A stretch of 42,210 nucleotides of DNA from Prochlorococcus sp. AG-363-M17 (GCA_003278365.1 QCFS01000012.1:1-42210); one strand, 5' to 3'. Shown: positions 1-8,911, counted from the first letter of the stretch. Program-made: numbers and translations. Notes: generated by a model not told the origin, from the letters alone.

Positions 1-780
1 TTAACGCAGTCCATCGCTGGTACTGGGCGTCTGCTTGCAATAGTCCTGGATGGTCAATCCATTAGTGAGGCAAAAGTTGGGGATCAGTTTCGTGCGGCAG
101 GAATTACAGGAGGAGCAGCAACAATTAGTGGGGGTTTTGATGCAGAACAAGCTCGGGATCTTGAAGTTCAGATAAGAGGAGGTTCTTTGCCTTTGCCGGT
201 TAAGGTTCTTGAGGTCCGAACTATTGGTCCAACTTTGGGAGCAGAAAATATTCGTCGCAGCCTGTTTGCAGCTATTGGGGGCCTTGTATTAGTTACAATT
301 TTTATGTTGGTCGCTTATAGACTAGCTGGCTTTGTTGCTGTTGTGGCTTTAAGCCTTTATGCACTTTTTAATTTAGCTGTCTATGCGTTGCTTCCTGTAA
401 CTCTTACCTTGCCTGGAATAGCGGGGTTTATACTAAGTATTGGTATGGCTGTAGATGCGAATGTACTTATATTTGAAAGGCTTAAGGATGAACTGAGAAG
501 GGGAAATACTCTTATTAGATCTATAGAGAAAGGTTTCTCTGAGGCCTTCTCATCAATAATTGATGGTCATTTAACAACTTTGATTAGCTGCTCTGCTTTG
601 TTTCTTTTGGGGACAGGATTTGTCAAAGGTTTTGCAGCTACTCTTGGTATAGGAGTTTTCTTAAGTCTCTTTACTTCATTAGGCTGCACTAGAACTTTAT
701 TGAGATTTCTAATGGGTTATCAATCTTTAAGGAAACCCAATAATTTTTTGCCCACAAAGCAATTGCCAGCTTCTTCATAA
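1..780 (+). CDS. secD: Protein translocase subunit SecD, 3' part
   Basis: C-terminal 259 residues of SecD, the membrane partner of SecYEG that uses the proton gradient to help pull proteins across the membrane. The reading frame is open from base 1, so the gene starts upstream of the window. The first 60 residues match the end of the periplasmic P1 head (LAIVLDG, then ATISGGF, then a basic-acidic stretch ending LPLPVKV). Next come the family's membrane helices, with the conserved [17 protein letters not shown] segment. The stop lies 3 bp before secF. The pair order secD-secF is the usual one. Confidence 0.96.
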   Translation, partial: LTQSIAGTGRLLAIVLDGQSISEAKVGDQFRAAGITGGAATISGGFDAEQARDLEVQIRGGSLPLPVKVLEVRTIGPTLGAENIRRSLFAAIGGLVLVTIFMLVAYRLAGFVAVVALSLYALFNLAVYALLPVTLTLPGIAGFILSIGMAVDANVLIFERLKDELRRGNTLIRSIEKGFSEAFSSIIDGHLTTLISCSALFLLGTGFVKGFAATLGIGVFLSLFTSLGCTRTLLRFLMGYQSLRKPNNFLPTKQLPASS

Positions 781-783
781 ACT

Positions 784-1809
784 ATGGATAATTTCAGCTC
801 CTCAGTAACAACAATAAGACAATCTCCTCGGTTGAAAATATGTAGAAACCGTCGAATTGTTTGGATTATCTCTGGACTTCTTGTCTCTCTTAGTCTCGTA
901 GGGATTGTTCTTTCTATTCTTAATCCTTCAATCAGAGCTCCCTTAAGGCCAGGGCTTGATTTTACTGGAGGTACTCAGATTCAACTTGAACGTACTTGCA
1001 GAGATGAATGCAGTTCGATAAATACAATGACTATAGAGAGAAATTTAAAAACGATAACTTTACTAAAAGAAGAAGAAAAAGATGCTCCTAGCCTTATTAA
1101 TTCACGTGTTCAGGTTCTTGATCAAGGTAAATCAATTGTATTGAGATTGCCTTTCCTTTCCGCGTCTCAAAGTACAGCTGTAATAGATAGTTTAAGTTCA
1201 ATATATGGACCATTTGATGCTGGTGCGAAATCGGTTGAAACAATTGGACCAAGTTTAGGAGGACAATTGCTTAGGAGTAGTTTGGTCTCCTTATTTGTTG
1301 CATTTGCTGGGATAGCTTTTTATATTGCTATTCGCTATGACCGCCTTTACGCTTTTCTAGCTCTTATAGCACTTTCTCACGATTTGATAATAGTTAGCGG
1401 GATTTTTGCATGGCTAGGGCTGATCCTGAATTTAGAAGTTGAAAGTTTGTTTGCTGTATCTCTACTTACGATTGCAGGTTATTCTGTTAATGACACAGTT
1501 GTTGTTTTTGATCGTATAAGAGAAAAGAGTTCTGAAAACTCATCTTTAAAAATCCAAGAAAGAATAGACAGTGCCGTCTCAGCCACACTTACACGAACTT
1601 TATATACTAGTGGTACAACCTTACTTCCTTTGTTGGCATTGATATTCTTTGGAGGCTCTAGTCTTTATTGGTTCTCTATTTCACTTTCCTTGGGTGTAAT
1701 TATTGGAAGTTGGTCAAGCATTGCTCTTGCCCCTTCTTTACTTAGTCTTAGGAATGATAAACAAACTGCTCAAAACCTGGAACCAAGCAGTCCTTTGCTT
1801 GATGAATAG
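784..1809 (+). CDS. secF: Protein translocase subunit SecF
   Basis: 341 residues, normal length for SecF, the second half of the SecDF export motor. A first membrane helix (about 28-48) is followed by the SecF signature LRPGLDFTGGTQIQL. Then comes a periplasmic domain and a five-helix C-terminal block with GYSVNDTVVVFDRIRE, the SecF counterpart of the SecD proton-path motif. ATG start is 4 bp after the secD stop, so the two are surely co-transcribed. The 3' end overlaps the ATG of the next small gene by 8 bp. Confidence 0.97.
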   Translation: MDNFSSSVTTIRQSPRLKICRNRRIVWIISGLLVSLSLVGIVLSILNPSIRAPLRPGLDFTGGTQIQLERTCRDECSSINTMTIERNLKTITLLKEEEKDAPSLINSRVQVLDQGKSIVLRLPFLSASQSTAVIDSLSSIYGPFDAGAKSVETIGPSLGGQLLRSSLVSLFVAFAGIAFYIAIRYDRLYAFLALIALSHDLIIVSGIFAWLGLILNLEVESLFAVSLLTIAGYSVNDTVVVFDRIREKSSENSSLKIQERIDSAVSATLTRTLYTSGTTLLPLLALIFFGGSSLYWFSISLSLGVIIGSWSSIALAPSLLSLRNDKQTAQNLEPSSPLLDE

Positions 1810-2017
1810 GCTTCTTCGAATATTTCCAAGATCTCTAGAAGGTTGGGTCCCAATATTATTACTTCTGTCAGCAATTTTAGATTTAAACAGAGAGATCTAT
1901 CTTATTTTTGATAATTTTACTTTCACAGCACTTATCTATGCTTTTAAGAATCATACACCTTCAGTTTTAATTATATTTCTAAGCCCTTCTATTATTAAGA
2001 GGTACCGAAAACTATAA
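1802..2017 (+). CDS. Small membrane protein downstream of secF
   Basis: 71 residues, not recognised as a named family. The frame is open further upstream (from 1703), but that part lies inside secF. The ATG at 1802, overlapping the secF stop, is the natural start. The protein has a hydrophobic stretch near residues 15-28 (PILLLLSAILDL), a central LIFDNFTFTALIYA segment, a second hydrophobic stretch (VLIIFLSPSII) and a basic end (KRYRKL). This looks like a two-helix membrane protein. Translational coupling to secDF suggests an export- or membrane-linked role, which is inference only. It ends 29 bp before the convergent permease gene. Confidence 0.65.
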   Translation: MNRLLRIFPRSLEGWVPILLLLSAILDLNREIYLIFDNFTFTALIYAFKNHTPSVLIIFLSPSIIKRYRKL

Positions 2018-2046
2018 CTGGTAAAAGTCTTTATAAACTTAGGAAA

Positions 2047-3045
2047 TCACCATTTGTCGAATATCTCGAGTACAATTACTCTTTGTATAATTACTTGTAA
2101 TACAACAGCGAGAGGTAGTGCTATTAGAACGCCTGGAAGTCCTAGTAATGCACCAAGACTAAGTTGAGATGTAATAGCTACTGTAGGAAGTAAATTTACT
2201 GTGCGTTTCAGAAGAAAAGGAGTGAGTATAAATGCCTCAATATTTTGTATTGCGAGTCGAAGAATAAGAACTTCAATCGTCAGAGTAGGTGAAATAAGTA
2301 TTGCTACTCCTAGAGGTAGTAAAGTAGCTGTTATTGGACCAATAGTTGGTACAAAAGTTAGTAGGCCACAAATCAAAGCACTTAACAATGCTAGGGGAAC
2401 TCCTAGCAATAGAAGTCCTGCCCAAGTCATTAAAAATACACTTAAAGCAGAAATAGTCATGCCTGTTAGCCAACCCCCTAGGGAAGCCCTGCATTTGTCT
2501 AAGAGTTCCTCTACTATTGATCTGCCTGGTTTAGGGGTGGCATAAATTAATATTTTTCGATGTGAAGTTGGATCAAGTGCTAAAAGGATTGCAAGAAGAC
2601 TGATTAGGAGTAATTGCACGATGCTATTTGCGGCACCCCCTGCAAAACCTATTAGGCTTTCTCCAATAGGTTGTAAGCCATCCCAGCTGAACTTATCTGG
2701 AATAAAATCTTGTATATTCTGTAGTCGAGGCTCACTAGATAATATTGACTTTAGCTTTGCAATTAAGTTTGGGAAAAGAGTCCCTAGTTCATTTGCCTGA
2801 CTTATCAGCTCGGGAGCAAGAAGGAAGTAAATAAGGCTCCCCCCACTTATTAGTAAAAATATTGCGACTGTAAGTGCAAATGATCTTGCAATCGGAACTA
2901 TTGATTGAATTTTTACTATAAGAACATCAAAAGCAACAGAGAGTACGATTGCGCCAAAAATGATTAATATTACCCACCTTAATTGCCAAGCAAGTAAGGA
3001 TGAAAATACCATTGTTGAAATTACTAAAAAGTATTTAGCATTCAT
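2047..3045 (-). CDS. AI-2E/PerM family transporter, paralogue 1
   Basis: 332-residue polytopic membrane protein of the AI-2E exporter (PerM/YdiK/TqsA, formerly UPF0118) family. N-terminal helices are followed by a soluble region (about 90-130) and a C-terminal bundle. The late segment has the family-typical pattern LLTFVPTIGPITATLLPLGVA, then ILTPFLLKRTVNLLP and LLGLPGVLIALPLAVVLQV. ATG at 3045 overlaps the stop of the upstream gene in an ATGA junction, so the two are translationally coupled. The substrate is unknown; the family name is historical, and members also include ion antiporters. Confidence 0.85.
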   Translation of the reverse strand: MNAKYFLVISTMVFSSLLAWQLRWVILIIFGAIVLSVAFDVLIVKIQSIVPIARSFALTVAIFLLISGGSLIYFLLAPELISQANELGTLFPNLIAKLKSILSSEPRLQNIQDFIPDKFSWDGLQPIGESLIGFAGGAANSIVQLLLISLLAILLALDPTSHRKILIYATPKPGRSIVEELLDKCRASLGGWLTGMTISALSVFLMTWAGLLLLGVPLALLSALICGLLTFVPTIGPITATLLPLGVAILISPTLTIEVLILRLAIQNIEAFILTPFLLKRTVNLLPTVAITSQLSLGALLGLPGVLIALPLAVVLQVIIQRVIVLEIFDKW

Positions 3046-4124
3046 TTAGCTAGACGCTCCTTCTTCCAGGGGTCTAGAAGATCATGGATTACTATTTCGC
3101 GAATAAGGACTTGTATTACTACTGCAAGTGGTAATGCAAGGAATAGGCCTAAAGGACCGAATATAATAGCAAAGATAAATTGAGCAGTTAGTGTTAACCC
3201 TGGAAGTAATTTTACTTGGTGCTGCATTATTGAGGGAGTTATAAAATAGCTTTCTAGATTCTGAATTAAGATATAGAGACCCATTACACCCACTGCTTTC
3301 CATGGAGCATCCAATAGAGCTACAGAGATTGGGAATATTGTACTAATCAAAGGGCCTACATTTGGAATTATGTTCAAGACTCCCGCTAGAAGCGCATTGG
3401 CCATAATTAATTTTACTCCTAATATCCATAGTCCAATCCCTGCAAGTATTGCTACACATATAGAACTGATTAATACTCCAACCATCCAATAGCTTAAGGA
3501 TTCTGCACATTGTTTAAGTATGGAACGTGCTCTCCGCCTGTAGAAAGATGGTACTAGTTGGATTATAATTTCTTGATAGGCTATTGGTTGGATTGATATC
3601 ATTAAGCCTACTGCTATTACAAACAAAAATTGAATTAGACCACTACCTAAGTCACCAGCAATACCAAGTAATTTCTGTACTCCTTGACTCACTCCTGACG
3701 CAAGAGAGCTGCTATCAGGAAAAGGAATGAAGTTGTTTTGAAGAACTAATGCCTGGTCTAGTGTTTTTGTTGAATCTTCGCCGTAAACTAAAGTAGTTAT
3801 ATTGCTAATACTATTTATACATATTGCCCATAGTTCTCTTGCCGCTTCAGGTATTTGTTTGAGTATTTGTTGGAATTCTTCTATAAAAGGAGGAACTAAA
3901 ATTGCTAATATTACACATAGCATTAATGAAAGTCCTGTAAGACATATTGTTAGTGCCATAGCTCTTGGTATTTGACATCTTGAACGTAGTTGCTCAACAA
4001 GAGTGCATATAGCCATAGCTAAAACCACACCTGCAAAAAGATGTATAAGTACTTCTCTAAGATTCCATAGAAGTACTCCAGCTGCGAGTAGTACTGAAAG
4101 AGATAGCCATTGAGAGAACTTCAC
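3042..4124 (-). CDS. AI-2E/PerM family transporter, paralogue 2
   Basis: 360-residue membrane protein of the same family as its downstream neighbour and clearly its paralogue. Shared landmarks are ILNIIPNVGPLISTIFPISVA, YFITPSIMQHQVKLLPG and GPLGLFLALPLAVVIQV near the C-terminus. It probably starts with GTG at 4124, since no in-frame ATG precedes the first helix. It comes first in the two-gene unit. The tandem arrangement suggests two subunits of one transporter or a recent duplication. Sequence alone does not reveal the substrate. Confidence 0.85.
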   Translation of the reverse strand: MKFSQWLSLSVLLAAGVLLWNLREVLIHLFAGVVLAMAICTLVEQLRSRCQIPRAMALTICLTGLSLMLCVILAILVPPFIEEFQQILKQIPEAARELWAICINSISNITTLVYGEDSTKTLDQALVLQNNFIPFPDSSSLASGVSQGVQKLLGIAGDLGSGLIQFLFVIAVGLMISIQPIAYQEIIIQLVPSFYRRRARSILKQCAESLSYWMVGVLISSICVAILAGIGLWILGVKLIMANALLAGVLNIIPNVGPLISTIFPISVALLDAPWKAVGVMGLYILIQNLESYFITPSIMQHQVKLLPGLTLTAQFIFAIIFGPLGLFLALPLAVVIQVLIREIVIHDLLDPWKKERLAK

Positions 4125-4142
4125 TACTTTTTAATTCAAATA

Positions 4143-4502
4143 TTAATTTCCTGTTTCGGAGTAACCCAGTCCGTGTGACTGGGCATATCTTTCTGCAAAA
4201 CGCATGAAACGTTGAAAATCTATCTCAGATTTCCAGCTATAGACAGCTTCAATAGCACTTGGAGTCCCATTTACAAATCTAGCTTTCACTTCACGTGTAA
4301 CTAGTTCACCTTCTTCGTCAATGAGAAGCATTCCAGAAATCTCGCCCATTTTTTCTGGCTTTAATGCTTCTGGCTCGTCGAAGGAGAAGAAGGCTTGGCC
4401 AGTACGGCCATCTTTGCTGCGCGTCAGTCGAATTTCAGGTACGGAGGGTTCGTCTGTTCCTCGGAAGAATTGGATCGTTGCAAAAGAATTTGAATTTGAC
4501 AC
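4143..4502 (-). CDS. psb28: Photosystem II assembly protein Psb28
   Basis: 119 residues, matching the compact Psb28 (Psb13/Ycf79) family. Recognisable parts are [22 protein letters not shown] at the N-terminus, [22 protein letters not shown] in the middle and [16 protein letters not shown] near the C-terminus. Psb28 is a cytoplasmic-face factor that binds the CP47 side of PSII assembly intermediates and helps build or repair chlorophyll proteins. It lies 31 bp downstream of mnmH on the same strand and ends 18 bp before the permease pair. The link to its neighbours is probably positional only. Confidence 0.95.
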   Translation of the reverse strand: MSNSNSFATIQFFRGTDEPSVPEIRLTRSKDGRTGQAFFSFDEPEALKPEKMGEISGMLLIDEEGELVTREVKARFVNGTPSAIEAVYSWKSEIDFQRFMRFAERYAQSHGLGYSETGN

Positions 4503-4533
4503 TTCGACTCATTCTCAAGATTATCTATTGATC

Positions 4534-5628
4534 TTAAGAGGGAGCCTTTTGAGTTGAAGGACCAGAAAGCTTAATTTGCTTAATTGACTTTTCCAAGATT
4601 TGTCTAGCTGCCGCAGATGTTGTTAATCCTGATATGTCTATGCATAGGTGGCTGGGGGATTTAGATAATTCGTAGTCATAACAACGGTCGTAGTAATCGA
4701 GAATTTCTTGACAAGCTTTTCCCCAGTCTTCTTTTGCAATTGCATCCATCGCCTTGGAGGTTCTTTGAGGACCTAGCCTTTTGCTTATTCTTTGCGTGGC
4801 TTCTTGCAGGGCTTTTATCCCATATGGGCTGTAAACCTTAATAAGTTGGACTATTCGTTCATCTTCGCTGCGCATTATCTCAACTATTGGAGCAGACTTC
4901 ATTTGCTTAAAGAGATCATGAGGTATACGACATTTTCCTAATAGAAGACTCTCTGCCTCTAGCCATATTTCCTTGAAATGATTATTTGATAAACAATCAA
5001 GTTCTTCCGCAAGCAAATTCTCAAATTGTTCGTTAGTTGGTTGACTTTGTAGTCCTAATCCACCAAAACTGCTTCCACGATGATTGGCTAGCCCTTCTAG
5101 GTCGATTACTCCAGCATGCTTTTCTTTCATGATCTTGAGAAGGTCCGTTTTCCCAGTTCCTGTTCTTCCTCCAAGAAGTATTAAAGGGAGTCGGCTTTCG
5201 AATCTTTGCAATACCCACCTTCTATAGCTTTTGTACCCTCCCTCAAGTAACACAGGACCTAAACCAATTAGGTCTGCGAGCCAGGCCATGCTGGACGATC
5301 TCATGCCGCCTCGCCAGCAATAAATCTTTATGGGGGTTGCGGAGGGGTTTTCAGAAGCTTCTTGTTTTTGTTGGGCTATTTTCTTGAGGGCTTGAGATAA
5401 TTTCTCCATTTTTGGACCTGTATATCTGAGCCCTAATTGGATTGCTTCAGTACGACCGCTGTTCTTATAAGTAATCCCTATCTCTTTCCGCTCACAATCA
5501 CTGAACAATGGAAGGTTAATTGCCCTTGGTAAATGACCTTTAGAGAATTCACCGGGACTTCGAACATCGATTGTTGGACCTTCTGAATGTCGGAATTTTT
5601 CGATGGTGAATTTAGAAGTTTCTCCCAT
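4534..5628 (-). CDS. mnmH: tRNA 2-selenouridine synthase (MnmH/SelU)
   Basis: 364 residues from the chosen ATG. An N-terminal rhodanese domain contains TIDVRSPGEF and an active-site Cys near residue 104 in IYCWRGGMRS. It is followed by a P-loop domain with GGRTGTGKT at about 153-161. This two-domain layout is specific to the enzyme that swaps sulfur for selenium (via a geranylated intermediate) at tRNA wobble 2-thiouridine, using selenophosphate from SelD. The frame is open to 5706, but that would run 29 bp into the divergent gun4 gene. ATGs at 5628 or 5637 leave room for promoters and start just before the rhodanese fold. Confidence 0.9.
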   Translation of the reverse strand: MGETSKFTIEKFRHSEGPTIDVRSPGEFSKGHLPRAINLPLFSDCERKEIGITYKNSGRTEAIQLGLRYTGPKMEKLSQALKKIAQQKQEASENPSATPIKIYCWRGGMRSSSMAWLADLIGLGPVLLEGGYKSYRRWVLQRFESRLPLILLGGRTGTGKTDLLKIMKEKHAGVIDLEGLANHRGSSFGGLGLQSQPTNEQFENLLAEELDCLSNNHFKEIWLEAESLLLGKCRIPHDLFKQMKSAPIVEIMRSEDERIVQLIKVYSPYGIKALQEATQRISKRLGPQRTSKAMDAIAKEDWGKACQEILDYYDRCYDYELSKSPSHLCIDISGLTTSAAARQILEKSIKQIKLSGPSTQKAPS

Positions 5629-5677
5629 GCCTGACATAGTGGGTAAAGACCGAGCCAAAGAGAGATCGGTTCTTCCT

Positions 5678-6394
5678 ATGGTCTCTGCTACTTCTCCTTC
5701 TAACAACCTAAGTATTAATGAGCTTCTTGAGAAGCTCAGATCCGGTTCGCCCCGACAAAAGAAGAGCTTGATAAAGCTCTTCGAGGAAAGATCAGGTGAG
5801 ATAGCGGCTTTAGGTTCTGAAGTGTTTACCGATTTTGACCCTCAAGGTGATAACTGGGGGCCAGGTTGGATCTTGCAGGTTTTGCGAAGACATGAACCAG
5901 AAGCGTTAGAAAGGCTTTCTTTAGGAAATACTTCTGGGTGGTACAAAGCCCCATCATCCGTAGGTATTGATTATTGGCCTTTGCAAAAGGAATTATTAAA
6001 TGAGAATTTTGAGGCTGCTGATCATTTTACAAGTGCTGTTCTTAGGAAGTTAGCTGGCACTGCTGCCGAAAATAGAGGATATGTTTATTTCAGTGAGGTG
6101 GAATCAATGCCTGGAATTGATCTTGTAAGTCTTGATCGCCTATGGATTGCTTACTCACAGGGAAGATTTGGATTCTCTGTGCAAGCACGCATTCTAAAGG
6201 CTTTGAATGGGCGATATGACATGCTTTGGCCTCGCATAGGTTGGAAGAGGGAGGGCGTTTGGACAAGGTACCCTAGTGCTTTTACTTGGAGAATTGATGC
6301 AGAAGAAGGTCATATGCCCCTTGTAAATCAACTAAGGGGTGTCAGGCTTATGGATGCAATACTAAATCATCCATTTTTAGTGAACCGTACTTGA
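5678..6394 (+). CDS. gun4: GUN4 family tetrapyrrole-binding protein, Mg-chelatase cofactor
   Basis: 238 residues, the length of cyanobacterial Gun4. A helical N-terminal domain (to about residue 85) is followed by the GUN4 fold. Its signatures are GIDYWPLQ at about 96-102, GYVYFSEVESMPGIDL, LDRLWIAYS, GRFGFSVQ at about 162-169 and WKREGVWTRYPSAFTW. Gun4 binds protoporphyrin IX and Mg-protoporphyrin and stimulates Mg-chelatase ChlH at the entry to chlorophyll synthesis. The frame opens at 5603, but ATG 5678 matches the normal family length and avoids overlap with mnmH. It shares a roughly 50-bp divergent region with mnmH. Confidence 0.95.
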   Translation: MVSATSPSNNLSINELLEKLRSGSPRQKKSLIKLFEERSGEIAALGSEVFTDFDPQGDNWGPGWILQVLRRHEPEALERLSLGNTSGWYKAPSSVGIDYWPLQKELLNENFEAADHFTSAVLRKLAGTAAENRGYVYFSEVESMPGIDLVSLDRLWIAYSQGRFGFSVQARILKALNGRYDMLWPRIGWKREGVWTRYPSAFTWRIDAEEGHMPLVNQLRGVRLMDAILNHPFLVNRT

Positions 6395-6438
6395 CTTTTC
6401 TTTCAGGATGAGTTCTTTTATTCTTACTTTATGATCAC

Positions 6439-6933
6439 ATGATTAAGAATATAAAAGGAAATCAGTTTAAGCGTCTTGGAATTCATTCTCTAGATTTATT
6501 TGATATTAATTCTTTAATTAACTCTTATTCAAGAACTGTCTCTTGGTCGGATTATTTCCTTCCATCGACCCTCCAGTTGTCCTCGTTCCTTAAGTTGTTA
6601 CTTGAGCCAATTGACTGTAAGGAAACCTTCATGAGACTTGAACTAGGGCTTCAAGAGGCATTGGTGAATGCTGTTATTCATGGTAATAAAAACTCACCGG
6701 AGAAATATATAAGAATTAGGCGAATAATGACACCAAATTGGTTTATCTGGCAGATTCAAGATCAAGGTTCTGGTGTGCCTAAGCGATCAAGAGTTGCTTC
6801 CCTTCCTAACAGCTTAGAAGCTACTAGCGGTAGAGGTCTCTTTTTAATACATCAGTGTTTTGATGACGTTCGTTGGAGTCCTAAGGGAAACAGATTGCAA
6901 GTCGCTTTTCGCAGGGATAATTTTATTTCCTAG
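6439..6933 (+). CDS. Anti-sigma-factor-type serine kinase / HATPase domain protein
   Basis: 164 residues forming one GHKL ATPase domain of the RsbW/SpoIIAB type. The N box is LGLQEALVNAVIHGN (about 69-83; Glu73, Asn77). The G1 box is QDQGSGVP (Asp108, Gly110) and the G2 box is SGRGLFLI (130-137). In this family such proteins bind sigma factors or phosphorylate anti-sigma antagonists. No antagonist (STAS) or PP2C phosphatase gene lies next to it, so the partner is unknown. Its last 11 bp overlap the end of the convergent gene. ATG 6439 follows a short AT-rich gap after gun4. Confidence 0.85.
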   Translation: MIKNIKGNQFKRLGIHSLDLFDINSLINSYSRTVSWSDYFLPSTLQLSSFLKLLLEPIDCKETFMRLELGLQEALVNAVIHGNKNSPEKYIRIRRIMTPNWFIWQIQDQGSGVPKRSRVASLPNSLEATSGRGLFLIHQCFDDVRWSPKGNRLQVAFRRDNFIS

Positions 6934-7177
6934 TAGGGCATCCGGGATCTTTGAGCTCACCGCTCAACCATTTTTTTGCTTGATTTAAAAGTTCCTCTAC
7001 GTCTGCATAATCTCCGCCTTGTAGTAACTGGAGCATTGCCGATGTAAGCATTTCAGCAGATCTTCTTTCATGGTTTCCTTTTAAGGAATGCCAATTCTTA
7101 TCATTAAGACTTAGCTTTTCATGTAATTCCTTAGCAAGAACTTTTGCTTCTTTGGGCCATTCGGTTTTTCTACTCAT
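6923..7177 (-). CDS. Small conserved hypothetical protein
   Basis: 84 residues, soluble and charged. The first half looks helical (ELHEKLSLNDKNWHSLKGNHERRSAEML) and the second is an acidic-amphipathic helix ending in WLSGELKDPGCPTRK. The WHSLKGN and LKDPGCP motifs look like family signatures, and the gene resembles small proteins of unknown function in marine picocyanobacteria (from memory, not searched). ATG at 7177 is 6 bp downstream of the methyltransferase stop, so the two are probably one transcript. No function can be assigned. Confidence 0.75.
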   Translation of the reverse strand: MSRKTEWPKEAKVLAKELHEKLSLNDKNWHSLKGNHERRSAEMLTSAMLQLLQGGDYADVEELLNQAKKWLSGELKDPGCPTRK

Positions 7178-7183
7178 GACTTG

Positions 7184-8257
7184 TTAATCATCTTGAATTT
7201 GACATTTTTGGGCTATCCATACCTTTGTCATAAAGAAAGACTTATTAGTCACATTTTCAAAACCACTCTCATAAAGCCTTGTCTCTATATCGTCGTTAAT
7301 GTAGTCCCTGTAGTAGGGCTCATGAAATACTTTCTCAAAGTTATTTAATACAACATTGTAATTCGGAGAGTCTTCCATCTGAATAGAGTCTGCAATTATC
7401 AGAACACCTCCTGGCTCTATTACTCTCCAGCATTCATTTAATACATTCTGACGTGCTTTCTTAGGTAATTCATGCAAGAGGTATACACATGTTACTGCTT
7501 GCATGCTTTCGTTTGAGAATGGCAATTGCTCAGCATTCCCTCTTATCAATTGTGTTAAAGGATAATTGCCGGAATTTAATGTTCGATTCGCTTGTCGTAA
7601 ATATGCGGAGGAAAGATCTATACCTAGCAATTCTACTTTTGGGTTTGCCCTTCTTATTTGCTTTAGGGTTCTTCCTGTTCCAGTCCCTATGTCAAGAATT
7701 TTCAAGCAGGATGTTTTTCGAAGTCTAAAGTTCTCCAAACCTTCTTTTAGAGGAGCTAAAACACGTCTCCTCATTGCATCTGCTGTTCCATTGAAAAGTA
7801 TCTCAACTTGAAGGTCATATAGGCCTGCAGAGTGATCACTTAGATAGCCATCAGTCTGATGGTGGAAGTTTTGCAAGTAATAGGAAGGGTATTGATCTTT
7901 ATCGATCTCTTCGGGGATGTCATGCACTGTGTTGCTTTTTCGCCTTTCCCAAGTTGAGGGAAGATCAAGCCAAACCAATGGATAACGACCTATCCATTCA
8001 AGCCATGGGGCCTCAAAAAGCTGTGCCTTTGGGTAAATTCCTTCCTCAGCTTCGAGCCAGTCCAACTTCTCAAGAGCTTCTACTGATCTCCTGAGCTCTA
8101 AGAGTAGTTCTCTTGAAAGGGGTTCTAAGTTTGGGACTGCTGATGGTGCAAGTATCTCCATGAGCTTTGAGCTAATCCCTTTGTGTGCCAAACCAGCAAG
8201 CCCTTTGCTGGTTTGAAGGGTTTGATATGCAAATTTTGTTAGGTAGGATTGCGCCAT
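7184..8257 (-). CDS. Class I SAM-dependent methyltransferase
   Basis: 357 residues. An N-terminal part of about 180 residues has no recognised fold and contains FEAPWLEWIGRYPLVWLDLP. It precedes a Rossmann methyltransferase domain with motif I ILDIGTGTGR (187-196), an acidic end of strand 2 at Asp214 (GIDLSSAYL), motif II/III YLLHELP and the post-motif WRVIEPGGVLIIADS. The YLLHELP and EPGG pattern is like the UbiE/COQ5 branch, but the long N-terminal extension sets it apart, so the substrate is unknown. ATG start at 8257; the upstream 148 bp is AT-rich and holds the promoter. Confidence 0.85.
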   Translation of the reverse strand: MAQSYLTKFAYQTLQTSKGLAGLAHKGISSKLMEILAPSAVPNLEPLSRELLLELRRSVEALEKLDWLEAEEGIYPKAQLFEAPWLEWIGRYPLVWLDLPSTWERRKSNTVHDIPEEIDKDQYPSYYLQNFHHQTDGYLSDHSAGLYDLQVEILFNGTADAMRRRVLAPLKEGLENFRLRKTSCLKILDIGTGTGRTLKQIRRANPKVELLGIDLSSAYLRQANRTLNSGNYPLTQLIRGNAEQLPFSNESMQAVTCVYLLHELPKKARQNVLNECWRVIEPGGVLIIADSIQMEDSPNYNVVLNNFEKVFHEPYYRDYINDDIETRLYESGFENVTNKSFFMTKVWIAQKCQIQDD

Positions 8258-8405
8258 GAAGTTGAGCTTGCTAGTTGATTATTCGTAATTAAGACGTTGT
8301 TTGGTTAATTCTAAGTTAAATGATCAATCTATGATGGAATTGTAGGGAAAATAATGTATCAAATATATTCAGGCTTGTTCATGTTTGTTTAGCTTATATT
8401 TTATC

Positions 8406-8717
8406 CTAATCACAGTGTCTCAAAATAAGATCATTAGCAACCTCTTGAATGTCAATCCAACTGTGCTGCGGTTCAATCCGATAAAGATCCTCTTTGTTGT
8501 TTTTGATAAGCTCTACGACATTACGAGCTTCTTTACATAGTGCATAGTCGTTATTTGCTTGGGAAAATTTATATATAAGATCAAGATTTTTATTTATTTC
8601 ATCTCTTGCAACCTTTGCGCTTTCATTACGGGATTGATGAGCAGAAGCATTGATATAGAAATCCAGAGTTGAATTAACTGAAATGAACATCAATATCAAT
8701 AAAAGCTTTTTATACAT
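8406..8717 (-). CDS. Small exported protein of unknown function
   Basis: 103 residues with a typical signal peptide: a basic start (MYKK), a hydrophobic core (LLLILMFISVN) and a likely cleavage site near residues 24-26 (NASAH). The mature part is about 78 residues, mostly charged helix (AKVARDEINKNLDLIYKF), with two cysteines (ALCKEA and the C-terminal HCD) that could pair in the periplasm. The gene stands alone, with AT-rich gaps on both sides. It resembles no family I can name. Codon use is like its neighbours. Confidence 0.6.
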   Translation of the reverse strand: MYKKLLLILMFISVNSTLDFYINASAHQSRNESAKVARDEINKNLDLIYKFSQANNDYALCKEARNVVELIKNNKEDLYRIEPQHSWIDIQEVANDLILRHCD

Positions 8718-8745
8718 CTATGAATTTCTTGCTATTCTTGACAAT

Positions 8746-8751
8746 ATTATA
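8746..8751 (-). promoter_or_regulatory. Candidate -10 box for the small exported protein
   Basis: On the minus strand a perfect TATAAT lies 29-34 bp before the ATG at 8717, at a workable -10 distance. The matching -35 position (about 8769-8774) is weak. The stretch is AT-rich, so chance similarity is possible. The rest of 8718-8872 shows no ORF above about a dozen codons. Confidence 0.35.
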
Positions 8752-8872
8752 TTAGCTAAAAAGGATAGCATGGTTTTTATTGATAAATCCTAAGGGATTT
8801 AATATCTGGCGTGATAATTTTACCTTTTGTTTTTCAAGACTTTAAAAGGATTTCGATGAATTGAATAAATGT

Positions 8873-8908
8873 AAAAGATAGGCCTGCTTAAAAGCAGGCC
8901 TATCTTTT
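8873..8908 (-). terminator. Strong hairpin terminator after glnA
   Basis: A perfect inverted repeat, AAAAGATAGGCCTGCT (8873-8888) with AGCAGGCCTATCTTTT (8893-8908), gives a 16-bp stem with a 4-nt loop. It starts 4 bp after the glnA stop. Minus-strand transcription ends it in TTTT followed by an AT-rich stretch, as in Rho-independent terminators. The symmetry lets it also act on plus-strand transcripts. It is the clearest terminator in the window. Confidence 0.9.
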
Positions 8909-8911
8909 ATT

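Noticed and set aside
2201-2545. 114-codon ORF antisense to the first permease
   Set aside because: Opposite strand of a clear membrane protein gene; no independent start signal.
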